DNA of 64,000 bases from Verrucomicrobiia bacterium (GTDB lineage: Bacteria; Verrucomicrobiota; Verrucomicrobiia; JADLBR01; JAIBCM01). The DNA lies in assembly GCA_019694135.1 (NCBI GenBank), contig JAIBCM010000001.1:310001-374000 (forward strand). The letters run 5' to 3'. The position numbers were made by a program, and so were the translations under genes. The notes beneath the pieces are model-generated. The model was not told where the DNA came from. It saw only the letters and a list, made by a program, of their open reading frames with translations, and did not search any database. Below, piece after piece: positions 27,020 to 36,089 of the stretch; position 1 is the first letter of the stretch, and each line of letters begins with the position of its first letter.

Positions 27020-29563
27020 TTATTTCGGTCCCACAATTTTTCCAAGAGGTTTAGTATCGAGGATTGGTTCAGCCAATGTGGTTCCACCATAAGTGATCAC
27101 TCCTGCTTTTTTGCCTTTTTGAAGAATGATACGAGGCCCATTAGTGCTCAACGCGTCAGGATTTGGCAAGGCACCAACAATTTTATATTTTTTGTCTAAC
27201 ACAGGGCCCGTGCCAGGTTGAGCACTAGATAAATTCGTCCATGGCAATGAAGAAGGCAAATCGTAAGTGAAAAGTTTTTTCTTTTTCGCCATCAAAAAAG
27301 TTTTGGAAGAATTTGTATTTGAGCTTATCCCATCAAACAAAGCCACGATTGGAGGAAAGGCCTTTTGCAAATCACCCAAAGCAAAAAAACTGTAACCCGG
27401 CGAAAGCAATGCCCCCAACGTTTTACCTTTTTGTGTAATAATGTCGGCCAACCCATCATTATTAATATCACCCGAAGCACGCACTTTGGTCTTTTTGTCA
27501 GGCAACGATCCAATACCAATTGTCGCCAACGCTGTAAAATTAGAATCCACTTGTAATGCAGAAAGAGCCGTACCCTGACGCATAATAATAGCATTAGTTC
27601 CTTTAATTAAATTAGCAGCAACCACACGATGTTTTTTAGAAGGAAGTTCCAAAGTTTTTTCAGGACTAAATGTGCCATTAGTAAGATAACGAATTAATGT
27701 AACCACTTGCTTTTTCTGAGCTAAAAGATCCGGAGAACCGTCTCCATCAAAATCACCTGCGAAATAAGTCGAGTTAGTTACAGGAGGAATAATCGGTGCT
27801 TCAACTTTTATGGTAAGATTGGTAGAGGCAAAACCCGCTTCATTAGTTACCAATAAAGTCATCGTATACTCAAGAGGCAGATTAGGCACACCAGAAATCT
27901 GGTTCGTATTTAAAGTTGCCCAATCCGGTAACCCTGCCACATCAAAACCTGTGAAGGGACCATTTTGAGCAGTAATCGTATAATTAAAAGGCTTACCTAA
28001 TGGAGTTGTTATATTAGTCGCACTCGTAATCAAAGGCAGAGCTGCCACAACTGAATAGAGCTCAACTTTTCCGTCTGTTTCTTGATCAGCCAAATAATAA
28101 AGGCGTGTACTTTTATTATTAATATTAAAATCTACCACATTGCCACCCGATACCAAATTTGCATTTACTCTTACAGCTGGACTCGAACCATCCTGTGGAA
28201 CAGAAAAAAGTTCGTCTTGATTATTCATGACTTGATCCGCGAGATAAAAAACTCTCTTATGAACGCCATCTAAAAGAAATCGATCCACGTCTCCACCAAT
28301 CGCTAGATTAGGATTAAGTCGAACAGGAGGCTGATTGGCGTCTAACGGAGTACTAAAAATCTCGGTAACATTAGGAGAAAGAGCATCGCCCATATAAACA
28401 ATACGCGCATTCTCATCTGTAACTTCATATTTAAAAATATTTCCCTGATTTTGCATAATGCCATTCAAAACCGTGTTCATTCCACCAGAAATAGGAACAC
28501 CAAAAATTTCAAGCTTATCATTCATGTTTTGATCGGCTCGATATACGACAGTTTGCGAATTGGGACTAATCACAAGGTCATAAACATCTCCCTGTGGAGG
28601 AAGAGGTCCATTCAAAACAGTGGAAACCTGAGCATCAATTGCATAAGAAATAATATTAAAATCTCCAGGTTGAACCTGGCTCGCAATATAAACTAAGTTC
28701 GATTTATCCGGTGACAATTCGTAATTAGAAAAAATAGCTCCTCCATTGGGCAAAGGCAGACTAATTTTTTGTAAATTGCCACCACTTAAATTAACCTGAT
28801 AAAGTTCAGTTTCTGTTGTATCTTGAAACGCACGGTAAATCACTTGATTATCGGATAAAAATTTAAAATCAAACACCTGTTGTCCTGGCATATAGTCTGG
28901 ACACAATTTAGTGATGAGCCCCCCACTTAGTTGAACAGAAAAAATTTCTGAAAAAAATTGAGGAATCACTTTTGCCGTAAACACAAGAGTCAACGCGTTA
29001 TCCGTAATCTTCATTCCATCCACGTTATAAAGCCCCCCTGTTAAATTAAGCGTGTTAGTGCTTGTAATGGAATTTACATAAATATCATACACATCTACGT
29101 TATCCACATTCGCCCAATAAATCACTCTTTGACTATCTGGCGAAATTTGGAAATTAAGCACATCACGATCTGGCGCTGGGAAACTGGGATTCAGTTTCAA
29201 TGGAACTCCTCCTGAGGTTAAAACACTAAAAAGCTCCATGCTATCATCAACATTTTTATCAGCTAAAAAAACAACTCTTAATCCATCAGGAGACACTTGA
29301 TAATCCACAACATCTCCCCCCGCAACAAGACCGTCATTGAGATTAGTAACAACTTTAGTTAAAGCATTAACGCTATAAATATCAAATTGCCCAGTTCCAT
29401 TCACATCTGCCACATAAACAATCCTATCACTATTAATATCTTTTCCAAACAAAGCAGATTGCACGGTTCCATTCATTGCCAAAGGTTGATTTAATTTCGT
29501 AATAGCTGACAACCATTGACACCCTATCCATAACAAAGAAAAAACTAACCATCCTTTTTTCAT
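27020..29563 (-). CDS. Secreted TolB-like propeller, Ig-like and FG-GAP protein
   Basis: 847 residues from ATG 29563, which has a strong GGAGG 8 nt upstream. The signal peptide is MKKGWLVFSLLWIGCQWLSA. Residues about 30-500 hold ten or so TolB/WD40-like repeats of about 48 residues with the theme GGDVVDYQVSPDGLRVVFLAD. A putative Ig-like domain follows (about 510-590: GKPFNYTITAQNG, GLPDWATLNTNQISGVP). FG-GAP repeats come next (AGDFDGDGSPDLLAQ, ASGDINNDGLADIITQ), and the protein ends in a lysine-rich region. The repeated ADQ and ADxNxNDxxEL words are striking. No C-terminal sorting signal is seen. Probably surface or periplasmic; function unknown. Confidence 0.85.
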   Translation of the reverse strand: MKKGWLVFSLLWIGCQWLSAITKLNQPLAMNGTVQSALFGKDINSDRIVYVADVNGTGQFDIYSVNALTKVVTNLNDGLVAGGDVVDYQVSPDGLRVVFLADKNVDDSMELFSVLTSGGVPLKLNPSFPAPDRDVLNFQISPDSQRVIYWANVDNVDVYDIYVNSITSTNTLNLTGGLYNVDGMKITDNALTLVFTAKVIPQFFSEIFSVQLSGGLITKLCPDYMPGQQVFDFKFLSDNQVIYRAFQDTTETELYQVNLSGGNLQKISLPLPNGGAIFSNYELSPDKSNLVYIASQVQPGDFNIISYAIDAQVSTVLNGPLPPQGDVYDLVISPNSQTVVYRADQNMNDKLEIFGVPISGGMNTVLNGIMQNQGNIFKYEVTDENARIVYMGDALSPNVTEIFSTPLDANQPPVRLNPNLAIGGDVDRFLLDGVHKRVFYLADQVMNNQDELFSVPQDGSSPAVRVNANLVSGGNVVDFNINNKSTRLYYLADQETDGKVELYSVVAALPLITSATNITTPLGKPFNYTITAQNGPFTGFDVAGLPDWATLNTNQISGVPNLPLEYTMTLLVTNEAGFASTNLTIKVEAPIIPPVTNSTYFAGDFDGDGSPDLLAQKKQVVTLIRYLTNGTFSPEKTLELPSKKHRVVAANLIKGTNAIIMRQGTALSALQVDSNFTALATIGIGSLPDKKTKVRASGDINNDGLADIITQKGKTLGALLSPGYSFFALGDLQKAFPPIVALFDGISSNTNSSKTFLMAKKKKLFTYDLPSSLPWTNLSSAQPGTGPVLDKKYKIVGALPNPDALSTNGPRIILQKGKKAGVITYGGTTLAEPILDTKPLGKIVGPK

Positions 29564-29618
29564 TTCAGAATCCTCCAATAAAAAAATTTTTTTAAGTTTA
29601 TCACTTCACAAGTTCTTT

Positions 29619-31205
29619 TCAAAGCGCTTTCTCAACAAAATAAAAACTGGCTTTATCCGGCTCTAACAAATGAGTGGCCTGTATTATTGAATAATTTGCA
29701 ACCAAGTGCACCAGAAGATGATAAACAGCCTCAGGCTCCACCTGCAACTTGTCCGAAAGAGCAGCGGCACTTAATTTCTGTCCACCTTTCAATTCTGCAA
29801 AAACTCTTTGCTGCAACTTTAATAAATCAGAAGCCGCCTTTTTTCCAGCTTCGACCCCGGGTTGATGATAAGCATTAATATTCACCAACAAGGCATAAAA
29901 CCCAACTGCCCTTTCAAATAACGCAATCAAAGCGCCCAAATAAAAAGCATTAAGTTCAGGAATACTAATCGTTATTGATTCGCGACCCCTCTCATAAAGC
30001 GCTTGCCGCGTGCCACGCAAAAACCCGTTTAGATAATCGCCACTAACTACCCCAGGCTCCATTTCTGGAGATGACGCAGAACGCTTTTTTCTGACTTCAA
30101 TAAACGTTACAAAAAAATTATTCAATCCATCTCGCAACTGCTGCACGTAAGCATGTTGATCCGTAGAGCCCTTATTGCCATAAACAGCAATTCCTTGATG
30201 TACAATTTTACCCTCTAAATCCTTTTCCTTACCCAAAGATTCCATAACCAACTGTTGTAGATATTTACTAAAAAGCATCAACCGATCAAAATAAGGCAAA
30301 ATCACCATATCCTTTTCGCCACAACCTTTGCCCGCATCATACCACATCAGCGCCAACAGCATCGCCGCATTTTTTCTCGTCTCAGAAACTCGCGTGTAAG
30401 CATCCATCTTAGCAGCGCCAGCCAAAAATTCCTGAATCGAAAAACCCTGTAACGCAGCAGGCAACAACCCGACCGCACTCATCACCGAGGTTCGCCCCCC
30501 CACCCAATCCCACATCGGAAAACGCGCCAACCATTTTTCCTTTTTTGCCACCTCATCCAATTCACTTCCCTCACCCGTCACCACAACCGCTTGAGGAGCA
30601 AACGCCACACCTTTTTTCTCAAAAAAAGCCTGTGTTTCCAACATTCCGTTACGCGTCTCCTTCGTGCCACCCGATTTAGAAATCACAATCACCAACGTTT
30701 CTTTCAAACGATTTTCCAAGCGATGAAAAATACGATCAAATCCATCGGGATCGGTGTTATCCATAAAATAAATCTCAAGCGCGTCCCGATGCGATCCCAA
30801 AGCGTCCGCCATCAACTGAGGCCCCAAAGCGGAACCGCCAATGCCAACGAGCAAAATGTTTTTAAATGCTAGCCCCGCAGAACTTTTAATTTCACCTCGA
30901 TGAACTCTATTCGCAAAATCTTCAATCGCCTTTTTTGTTTCTTCAATATTCTTTTTAATCGTTACATCGGGCGCTAAACTAGAATTCCTTAACCAATAAT
31001 GTCCCACCTCACGATTTTCATCAGGATTTGCTACCGCGCCTACCTCCAGCTCTTTCATCTGCTCATAAGCTCGGGCAATCTTCGGTTCCATTCGTTCAAA
31101 AAACGAATCTTCAAAATTCATCCGACTAATATCCAACGAAAATCCGATCTCCTCATAAGCAAGAAAATATTTTTGAAAACGTAACCAAAGCTTTTCTTTT
31201 TCCAT
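29619..31205 (-). CDS. pgi: Glucose-6-phosphate isomerase
   Basis: Interconverts glucose 6-phosphate and fructose 6-phosphate in glycolysis and gluconeogenesis. 528 residues. Signatures: [15 protein letters not shown] (about 115-129), [20 protein letters not shown] (about 172, phosphate-binding serines) and the C-terminal SIS domain with [22 protein letters not shown] carrying the catalytic His. The C-terminal 60 residues look like a small helical extension ([21 protein letters not shown]). It lies downstream of the alpha/beta hydrolase on the same strand with a 61-nt gap. Confidence 0.94.
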   Translation of the reverse strand: MEKEKLWLRFQKYFLAYEEIGFSLDISRMNFEDSFFERMEPKIARAYEQMKELEVGAVANPDENREVGHYWLRNSSLAPDVTIKKNIEETKKAIEDFANRVHRGEIKSSAGLAFKNILLVGIGGSALGPQLMADALGSHRDALEIYFMDNTDPDGFDRIFHRLENRLKETLVIVISKSGGTKETRNGMLETQAFFEKKGVAFAPQAVVVTGEGSELDEVAKKEKWLARFPMWDWVGGRTSVMSAVGLLPAALQGFSIQEFLAGAAKMDAYTRVSETRKNAAMLLALMWYDAGKGCGEKDMVILPYFDRLMLFSKYLQQLVMESLGKEKDLEGKIVHQGIAVYGNKGSTDQHAYVQQLRDGLNNFFVTFIEVRKKRSASSPEMEPGVVSGDYLNGFLRGTRQALYERGRESITISIPELNAFYLGALIALFERAVGFYALLVNINAYHQPGVEAGKKAASDLLKLQQRVFAELKGGQKLSAAALSDKLQVEPEAVYHLLVHLVANYSIIQATHLLEPDKASFYFVEKAL

Positions 31206-31266
31206 AATTTACCTTTTCTGTATGCTTTTCGTTCTGAGCAAAGAATTCAAGCGAGAAATTGCTTTT

Positions 31267-32247
31267 TTAAGCAAAACGCATTTGCCACTGACGAAACGCC
31301 TCCGGCATCAATTGATATCCCACATGCCCTTGCGGACAACAAATATAATTCGGACAATCCCAAACTTTAGCCAAAGCCTCAATATGCGCCGCTGGCGTAA
31401 TACGATCCCATTCCGCAGCCAACAAAATCAAATTTTCTGGAGAACATAATGGCTTCATAAATCGCGGCGAAACCAAATAATCCAACACCCTTGCCATTTC
31501 CCGGGTCACACCACGTTGCCCCATATGATGTCGCAACGCTGCAGAAACAGGCGATTCCCAAATCGCATGCTCAAAATCCGTAATCGGCTCCAATAATAAA
31601 GCACAATGAACCATCGGCTCCACCGCCGCCATCAATCCCGCCACCCATCCACCATAACTCATACCCCAACATCCAATTTTTGTGACACCCTGTTTCCTAA
31701 GCCAAAGCGCTAAAGAGCGCGCCTCCGTCACCGCCTGCCGAATGGTCTGCACCGTGCGAATGCCATTAGGCCCTACAGCCAACTCGCCATTAAAATAACC
31801 CCGCGGCTTGCGCTGATAATGATAAGGTAAATGAAAAAAAATCACATGCCATCCATGCTGTGCCATACGTCGTGCCCACTTGCGATAACCGCGATCACTC
31901 GCCGACATCAACCCATGCCAAAGAAACATCACCGGCCTATGCCAATCCTCGCCTCCACAAAAAAAATCAGCCACAACCCGATGATTCGCTTCAAACTCAC
32001 AAGGTAACGGCGTTAAAAATGAAAAACGTTGTTCGACACCTTTTTTAAGATTCAAAAACAAATCAACTTCTACAGGACAATAAAAAGCGTCATGACTTTT
32101 CCCGATCCAATTTTCCAAATAAGCTTTTACTTCTTCTGCAGAACTCGCTTGCTCATAATGACGATGCTGAAAGCGATTCACCAAATAAATCGTCACCTCA
32201 TCCACAACATAAGACACCCCACGATTCCATTTGCGACGCCAGCTCAT
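31267..32247 (-). CDS. Alpha/beta hydrolase (ABHD18-like layout)
   Basis: 326 residues, soluble. The nucleophile elbow is GMSYGG (about 204-209, catalytic Ser) and the oxyanion region is FLWHGLMSASDRGY (about 109-122). A Leu-rich strand ends in LLAAEWDRITP (probable Asp/Glu), and GHVGY near the C-terminus supplies the His. The layout resembles ABHD18/DUF2048-type hydrolases, but this match is from memory and only moderate. Substrate unknown. The start is divergent from the CrtI-like gene with a 47-nt spacer. Confidence 0.8.
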   Translation of the reverse strand: MSWRRKWNRGVSYVVDEVTIYLVNRFQHRHYEQASSAEEVKAYLENWIGKSHDAFYCPVEVDLFLNLKKGVEQRFSFLTPLPCEFEANHRVVADFFCGGEDWHRPVMFLWHGLMSASDRGYRKWARRMAQHGWHVIFFHLPYHYQRKPRGYFNGELAVGPNGIRTVQTIRQAVTEARSLALWLRKQGVTKIGCWGMSYGGWVAGLMAAVEPMVHCALLLEPITDFEHAIWESPVSAALRHHMGQRGVTREMARVLDYLVSPRFMKPLCSPENLILLAAEWDRITPAAHIEALAKVWDCPNYICCPQGHVGYQLMPEAFRQWQMRFA

Positions 32248-32294
32248 AAAAAGTTGTTAGGTTGTCAACTTTCTGGCAAAAAGAAAACTTCTTT

Positions 32295-33698
32295 ATGCAC
32301 GTTACTGTGATAGGCGCTGGATTAGGAGGCTTAGCAACCGCCATCCGTCTAGCTCATCGCGGCTACAGTGTCGAAGTTGTTGAAAAAAACGGGCATTACG
32401 GTGGCAAAGTTTGCGAAAAAATAATTACCACCTCTCAAGGCAATTTTCGATGGGATGGCGGTCCTTCCCTTCTCACCTTGCCACACGTTTTCAAAGAACT
32501 TTTCCAATACTGCGATCGAGCCTTGGAAGATCATCTTAATTTAATCCCCACACAACCCATTTGCCGCTATTTTTGGAGCGATGGCACACGGATTGATGAA
32601 GATGAAACTTTTTGGAAACAACCTGAAGTCGCTGCTTACTTAAATTATGCTCAAGGCATTTATGAACTATCTGGCGAAACCTATCTGAATCATGCTCCCA
32701 ACGAATGGTGGCGCGCTCTACATCCAAAACGCTGGCACGCTCTGAGACATTTTCCTAAAATCGCCACATTTAAAAATTTAGCGCAATTACACGAAAAGTT
32801 CTTTTCCGATCATCATCTGCAACAACTCTTCAATCGCTTTGCTACTTATAATGGTTCTTCGCCTTATCATACTCCCGCTACGTTTGCCATTATTCCCTAC
32901 GTCGAAGCTACCTTTGGCGGTTGGCATCCCAAAGGCGGCATGGCGCGCATCGCTGAAGCGCTTTATCAATTAGCTCGTCAATTAGGCGTCACCTTTCACT
33001 TCAATCAAGAAATCAAATCCATTTCAAAAATAAAAAGCGATATCATCGTTCATAACGGCGACATCATTCACACTCACTCTCACGATCCATTTTTTTCTCA
33101 TTCTCAAAAACAACCCTTACAAAGCAAACCTCTTGCTTGTTCCGGCTTCATCGTTTGGCTCGCAGTTAAAAAAACTTTTCCTCAATTAGCACATCACAAT
33201 ATTTTTTTTAGTGATGATTACCGCAATGAATTCCATGCCATCACCCAAGAAAAACAACTTCCTCAAGAACCTACTATTTACCTTTCCATCACCTCCAAAA
33301 CCGATTCGCAAGACGCCCCTCCAGGATGCGAAAATTGGTTTTTACTCGTTAACTCACCGGCTTACGATCGCTTGCCCACTAGCGGCTACGAAACCGTGAT
33401 TCTACAGCGCCTCAAAAAATTTGGTCTCGAATTGAAAACCGAAGATATCCTCCATCAAGAAAGTTTTACCGTTCACGATTTCATCCAACGCGATAACGCC
33501 TGGCAAGGTTCTCTTTATGGCTGGGCTAGCCACTCCATTCGCACTGCACTGTTTCGACCTTATCTTCGCCATCCCAAACAAAAAAATCTCTTCTTCGTCG
33601 GCGGCACCGTCCATCCCGGCGGCGGCATGCCCCTTGCTTTACTTAGCGGGAAAATGGTAGCCAATAAAATTTTGAAGGCTTATCCTATTTTAAAATAG
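32295..33698 (+). CDS. CrtI-type phytoene desaturase family FAD oxidoreductase
   Basis: 467 residues from ATG 32295, where the FAD-binding motif begins at once (TVIGAGLGGLATAIRLAHRG). Other family features are GGKVCEK and WDGGPSLLTLP in the first 70 residues, YVEATFGGWHPKGGMARIAEAL mid-protein, and the C-terminal NLFFVGGTVHPGGGMPLAL, where CrtI enzymes close the FAD site. These enzymes desaturate, or sometimes saturate or isomerise, carotenoid chains. No phytoene synthase or cyclase gene is adjacent, so the exact substrate (phytoene, squalene-derived or hydroxylated carotenoid) is open. Confidence 0.88.
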   Translation: MHVTVIGAGLGGLATAIRLAHRGYSVEVVEKNGHYGGKVCEKIITTSQGNFRWDGGPSLLTLPHVFKELFQYCDRALEDHLNLIPTQPICRYFWSDGTRIDEDETFWKQPEVAAYLNYAQGIYELSGETYLNHAPNEWWRALHPKRWHALRHFPKIATFKNLAQLHEKFFSDHHLQQLFNRFATYNGSSPYHTPATFAIIPYVEATFGGWHPKGGMARIAEALYQLARQLGVTFHFNQEIKSISKIKSDIIVHNGDIIHTHSHDPFFSHSQKQPLQSKPLACSGFIVWLAVKKTFPQLAHHNIFFSDDYRNEFHAITQEKQLPQEPTIYLSITSKTDSQDAPPGCENWFLLVNSPAYDRLPTSGYETVILQRLKKFGLELKTEDILHQESFTVHDFIQRDNAWQGSLYGWASHSIRTALFRPYLRHPKQKNLFFVGGTVHPGGGMPLALLSGKMVANKILKAYPILK

Positions 33699-33734
33699 AA
33701 GCTGTCAAAATTAATTTTCTCCTGACAAACCATC

Positions 33735-34742
33735 CTAAGGCATAATCATTTCCACATCCATTTTGCCATTATCTTTGATAAGTTTTTCCATGAAAATTAA
33801 ATCAAACGAAATATCTTTTATGCCTTGCTCTTCGTCTTGAACAGTAATTGAGATATTAACCTTATTAGTTTCCCCAGATTTTCCGAAAAGAGAAAGTAAC
33901 TTTTTATCACCAGGCTTGACATCACTACCTTCAATTTTTTTAATCACTTGACCCGCTCGCACGCCGGCTTGGTAGGCGGGCGATTGTAAAGCCACTTGCC
34001 TAATAAGAATTTGATTATTTTTTTCTTCAATAAAAAAACCAGTTGTTTTAGCATCGGTTTCGTAGGATTCAACACTTGCTTCACCTTGAAAGGTCTTGGA
34101 AAGTTTTTCACTATTTTGATCAATATCGGCGCAAAAATTGTAATCATCTAAAAATTGATTTTCTTGCCTCAAAACAACCTTTTCACCTATTTTCTTTACA
34201 ATTGATTGAACAAAACCATCGTCGTCCATTAAATAAATATACTTACTAGTCTCTCCATTTTCTTTAATTTCCACAAAAATTTCCTTTTCGTTCTTTGGAT
34301 TTTTCCAAATTTTATTTTCCTTATTATTAAGGCGTTCATCGGTAGAAACATGAAGGAAATTTAATTTATTATAATCTATCGTCGTCACAGTAGGAGGCAA
34401 TTTTTTCCATCCTGAATTAAGATTATAGATATAGAATTTATCAGGAAATATAAGATAGCCCGATATCAAATTGGAGGGACTAAACTCAATCAATTCGTTA
34501 GGCAATTGAACGATATTTTCATCTTTCACATTGCCTCGTAGAGTTTTGGAGACTTTACCAGGAACATCCAAAATAAGATTTTTCAAATCAATACCTTGAT
34601 TCTCTTTTAATTCGTTTTCTAGAACACTAATTTTCGAATTTAATTTTCCTTTTGATTCTAGAACTTCAATAATGTTAGATGCAAAACCTTTAAAGGTTAA
34701 TACAGCCAACATCAAAACAACACTTATTTTTCTTCTATTCAT
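33735..34742 (-). CDS. Secreted PDZ-domain protein, paralogue 1
   Basis: 335 residues from ATG 34742, which has CAGGTTAG just upstream and starts a signal peptide (MNRRKISVVLMLAVLTFKGFAS). Residues about 25-210 form an N-terminal domain I do not recognise, containing SGWKKLPP and LHVSTDERL, both matched in the paralogue at 34774. A PDZ domain occupies the C-terminal third (SPAYQAGVRAGQVIKKIEG, the usual GxRxGDxI-like turn). The protein ends NGKMDVEMIMP, like the paralogue's NGKFDVEIIIP. No protease domain is present, so it is a lone PDZ adaptor or binding protein in the periplasm. It is the last gene of the operon. Confidence 0.78.
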   Translation of the reverse strand: MNRRKISVVLMLAVLTFKGFASNIIEVLESKGKLNSKISVLENELKENQGIDLKNLILDVPGKVSKTLRGNVKDENIVQLPNELIEFSPSNLISGYLIFPDKFYIYNLNSGWKKLPPTVTTIDYNKLNFLHVSTDERLNNKENKIWKNPKNEKEIFVEIKENGETSKYIYLMDDDGFVQSIVKKIGEKVVLRQENQFLDDYNFCADIDQNSEKLSKTFQGEASVESYETDAKTTGFFIEEKNNQILIRQVALQSPAYQAGVRAGQVIKKIEGSDVKPGDKKLLSLFGKSGETNKVNISITVQDEEQGIKDISFDLIFMEKLIKDNGKMDVEMIMP

Positions 34743-34773
34743 ACTAACCTGCCCGAACAAGAGATAAATCAAA

Positions 34774-35763
34774 TTATGGTATAATAATTTCAACGTCAAA
34801 CTTCCCATTTCCTTTTTTAAAATTTTCTAAAATTACGGGCTCTAGATCAAAAAGCTTTTCTCCTTCTTTTTCGTCATTGACCAATATCTTTTTAGAGGAA
34901 TCAGAGATAACTCCGCTATTTATAGATAATAGATCTAGATTTGTTGTGGTTACATTAGTCCCATTAATTTGCTCCAAGATTTGTCCTGCTCTCATGCCAG
35001 CTGTATAAGCCGAAGAACTTGTCAGGACTTGAAAAACAACAAATTTTCCCTCCTGCTCTTTAACAAAAAAGCCCAACGTTTTGACATCTTTCTTGCAAAG
35101 ATTTATCTCAGCTTCAGTTTGTATTGCTTTCGAAGATTCTTCTGAAAGATCGTCTACATTTGCACTAAAATCGAAACTTTTAAGAAATTGATTTTTTTGC
35201 AAATAAACTAATTGCCCGGCTTCCTGCGCAGAAATAGCTTGAATAAACCCACTTGCATTAATTTCGTAAGTATATTCTCTTTTAACGCTATTCTCCTGGG
35301 CTTGAAATTGTATTACGTTGGGATTCTGGTTAGTAACAACCCCATCTTTAAAAGCCTGATACCGTTTATCTGTTGAAATATGTAAAGAGGCAAGCAACTC
35401 CTCTACTTTATTTGTATCAAAACTAAAAACAGAAGAGGATAAGCTTTTCCATCCATATCCAGGTAATTTCATATAATTCTTTCCTTTTAATAAAACCGCT
35501 TCCGAAGGTGCTTTCCCCACTTCTAATGTTTGGATATTGGGGATTAGTTTCTGAAATTTCGCATCCCCCAATAATCGATAATCTTTCGTCAATAAATTCG
35601 CATAAAGCTGAAATATCTCAGTTTTACCATTTTGCAAATTAAACTCATTAAGTGTTATGAAAGCAACCGGTGTTTGTTGAATCTTTTCTTGCAAAATATC
35701 TGGTTCAGCTAAACCATCCTTACAAAATAAAAGTAATCCAAGTATAATGATCTTTCTTTTCAT
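34774..35763 (-). CDS. Secreted PDZ-domain protein, paralogue 2
   Basis: About 329 residues from ATG 35763; an in-frame ATG three codons earlier is equally possible. Signal peptide MKRKIIILGLLLFCKDGLA. The unrecognised N-terminal domain has LLKGKNYMKLPGYGWKSL and LHISTDKRY, aligning with the next gene. The C-terminal PDZ domain has SSAYTAGMRAGQILEQING. It ends NGKFDVEIIIP. It lies 31 nt upstream of paralogue 1 and 23 nt downstream of the small Cys-rich gene, in one minus-strand operon. Identity between the two paralogues looks to be around 30 percent, so the duplication is old. Confidence 0.78.
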   Translation of the reverse strand: MKRKIIILGLLLFCKDGLAEPDILQEKIQQTPVAFITLNEFNLQNGKTEIFQLYANLLTKDYRLLGDAKFQKLIPNIQTLEVGKAPSEAVLLKGKNYMKLPGYGWKSLSSSVFSFDTNKVEELLASLHISTDKRYQAFKDGVVTNQNPNVIQFQAQENSVKREYTYEINASGFIQAISAQEAGQLVYLQKNQFLKSFDFSANVDDLSEESSKAIQTEAEINLCKKDVKTLGFFVKEQEGKFVVFQVLTSSSAYTAGMRAGQILEQINGTNVTTTNLDLLSINSGVISDSSKKILVNDEKEGEKLFDLEPVILENFKKGNGKFDVEIIIP

Positions 35764-35786
35764 ATATTTCATCAGTTTTAACAGAG

Positions 35787-36086
35787 TTAAGGGATACAAA
35801 GTTTAATTTGGCCAGTTTGATCAAATTCATCAGGACAAGCTTCTTCGTCTTTATTAGCCATAAAAACAAACACATTGCCAAAAGTAAGTGTGTATTGAGT
35901 CCCAACAACCTTGAACGTTCCCCATAAGGGATCGATTTCACACGTTCCAGTCATTTCGACTTTCACGTCAGGATAAAAATATTTAATCATCTTCGAACAA
36001 GCCTTTGCATCTGGAAAACCAGCAAAGATTAAAAATCCACCGAGAAGAAAACAGAACAAAAGTTTTGAGAATAATTTATTTTCCAT
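35787..36086 (-). CDS. Small secreted four-cysteine protein
   Basis: 99 residues. A long signal peptide (to about 28, LLFCFLLGGFLIFAGFPDAKA) leaves a mature part of about 70 residues with four cysteines (ACSKM, GTCEID, EACPDE, LCIP), likely two disulphides. The ATG is 3 nt after the stop of the TPR gene, so it is part of that operon. I do not recognise the family. The one to two TPR proteins and two PDZ proteins in the operon suggest a secreted or envelope complex, which is inference. Confidence 0.65.
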   Translation of the reverse strand: MENKLFSKLLFCFLLGGFLIFAGFPDAKACSKMIKYFYPDVKVEMTGTCEIDPLWGTFKVVGTQYTLTFGNVFVFMANKDEEACPDEFDQTGQIKLCIP

Positions 36087-36089
36087 AAA

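Noticed and set aside
31257-31273. TTGCTT-TTTT-AAGCAA hairpin near the end of the alpha/beta hydrolase
   Set aside because: The stem is short and AT-rich, overlaps the stop codon and lacks a T tail in the transcribed direction.
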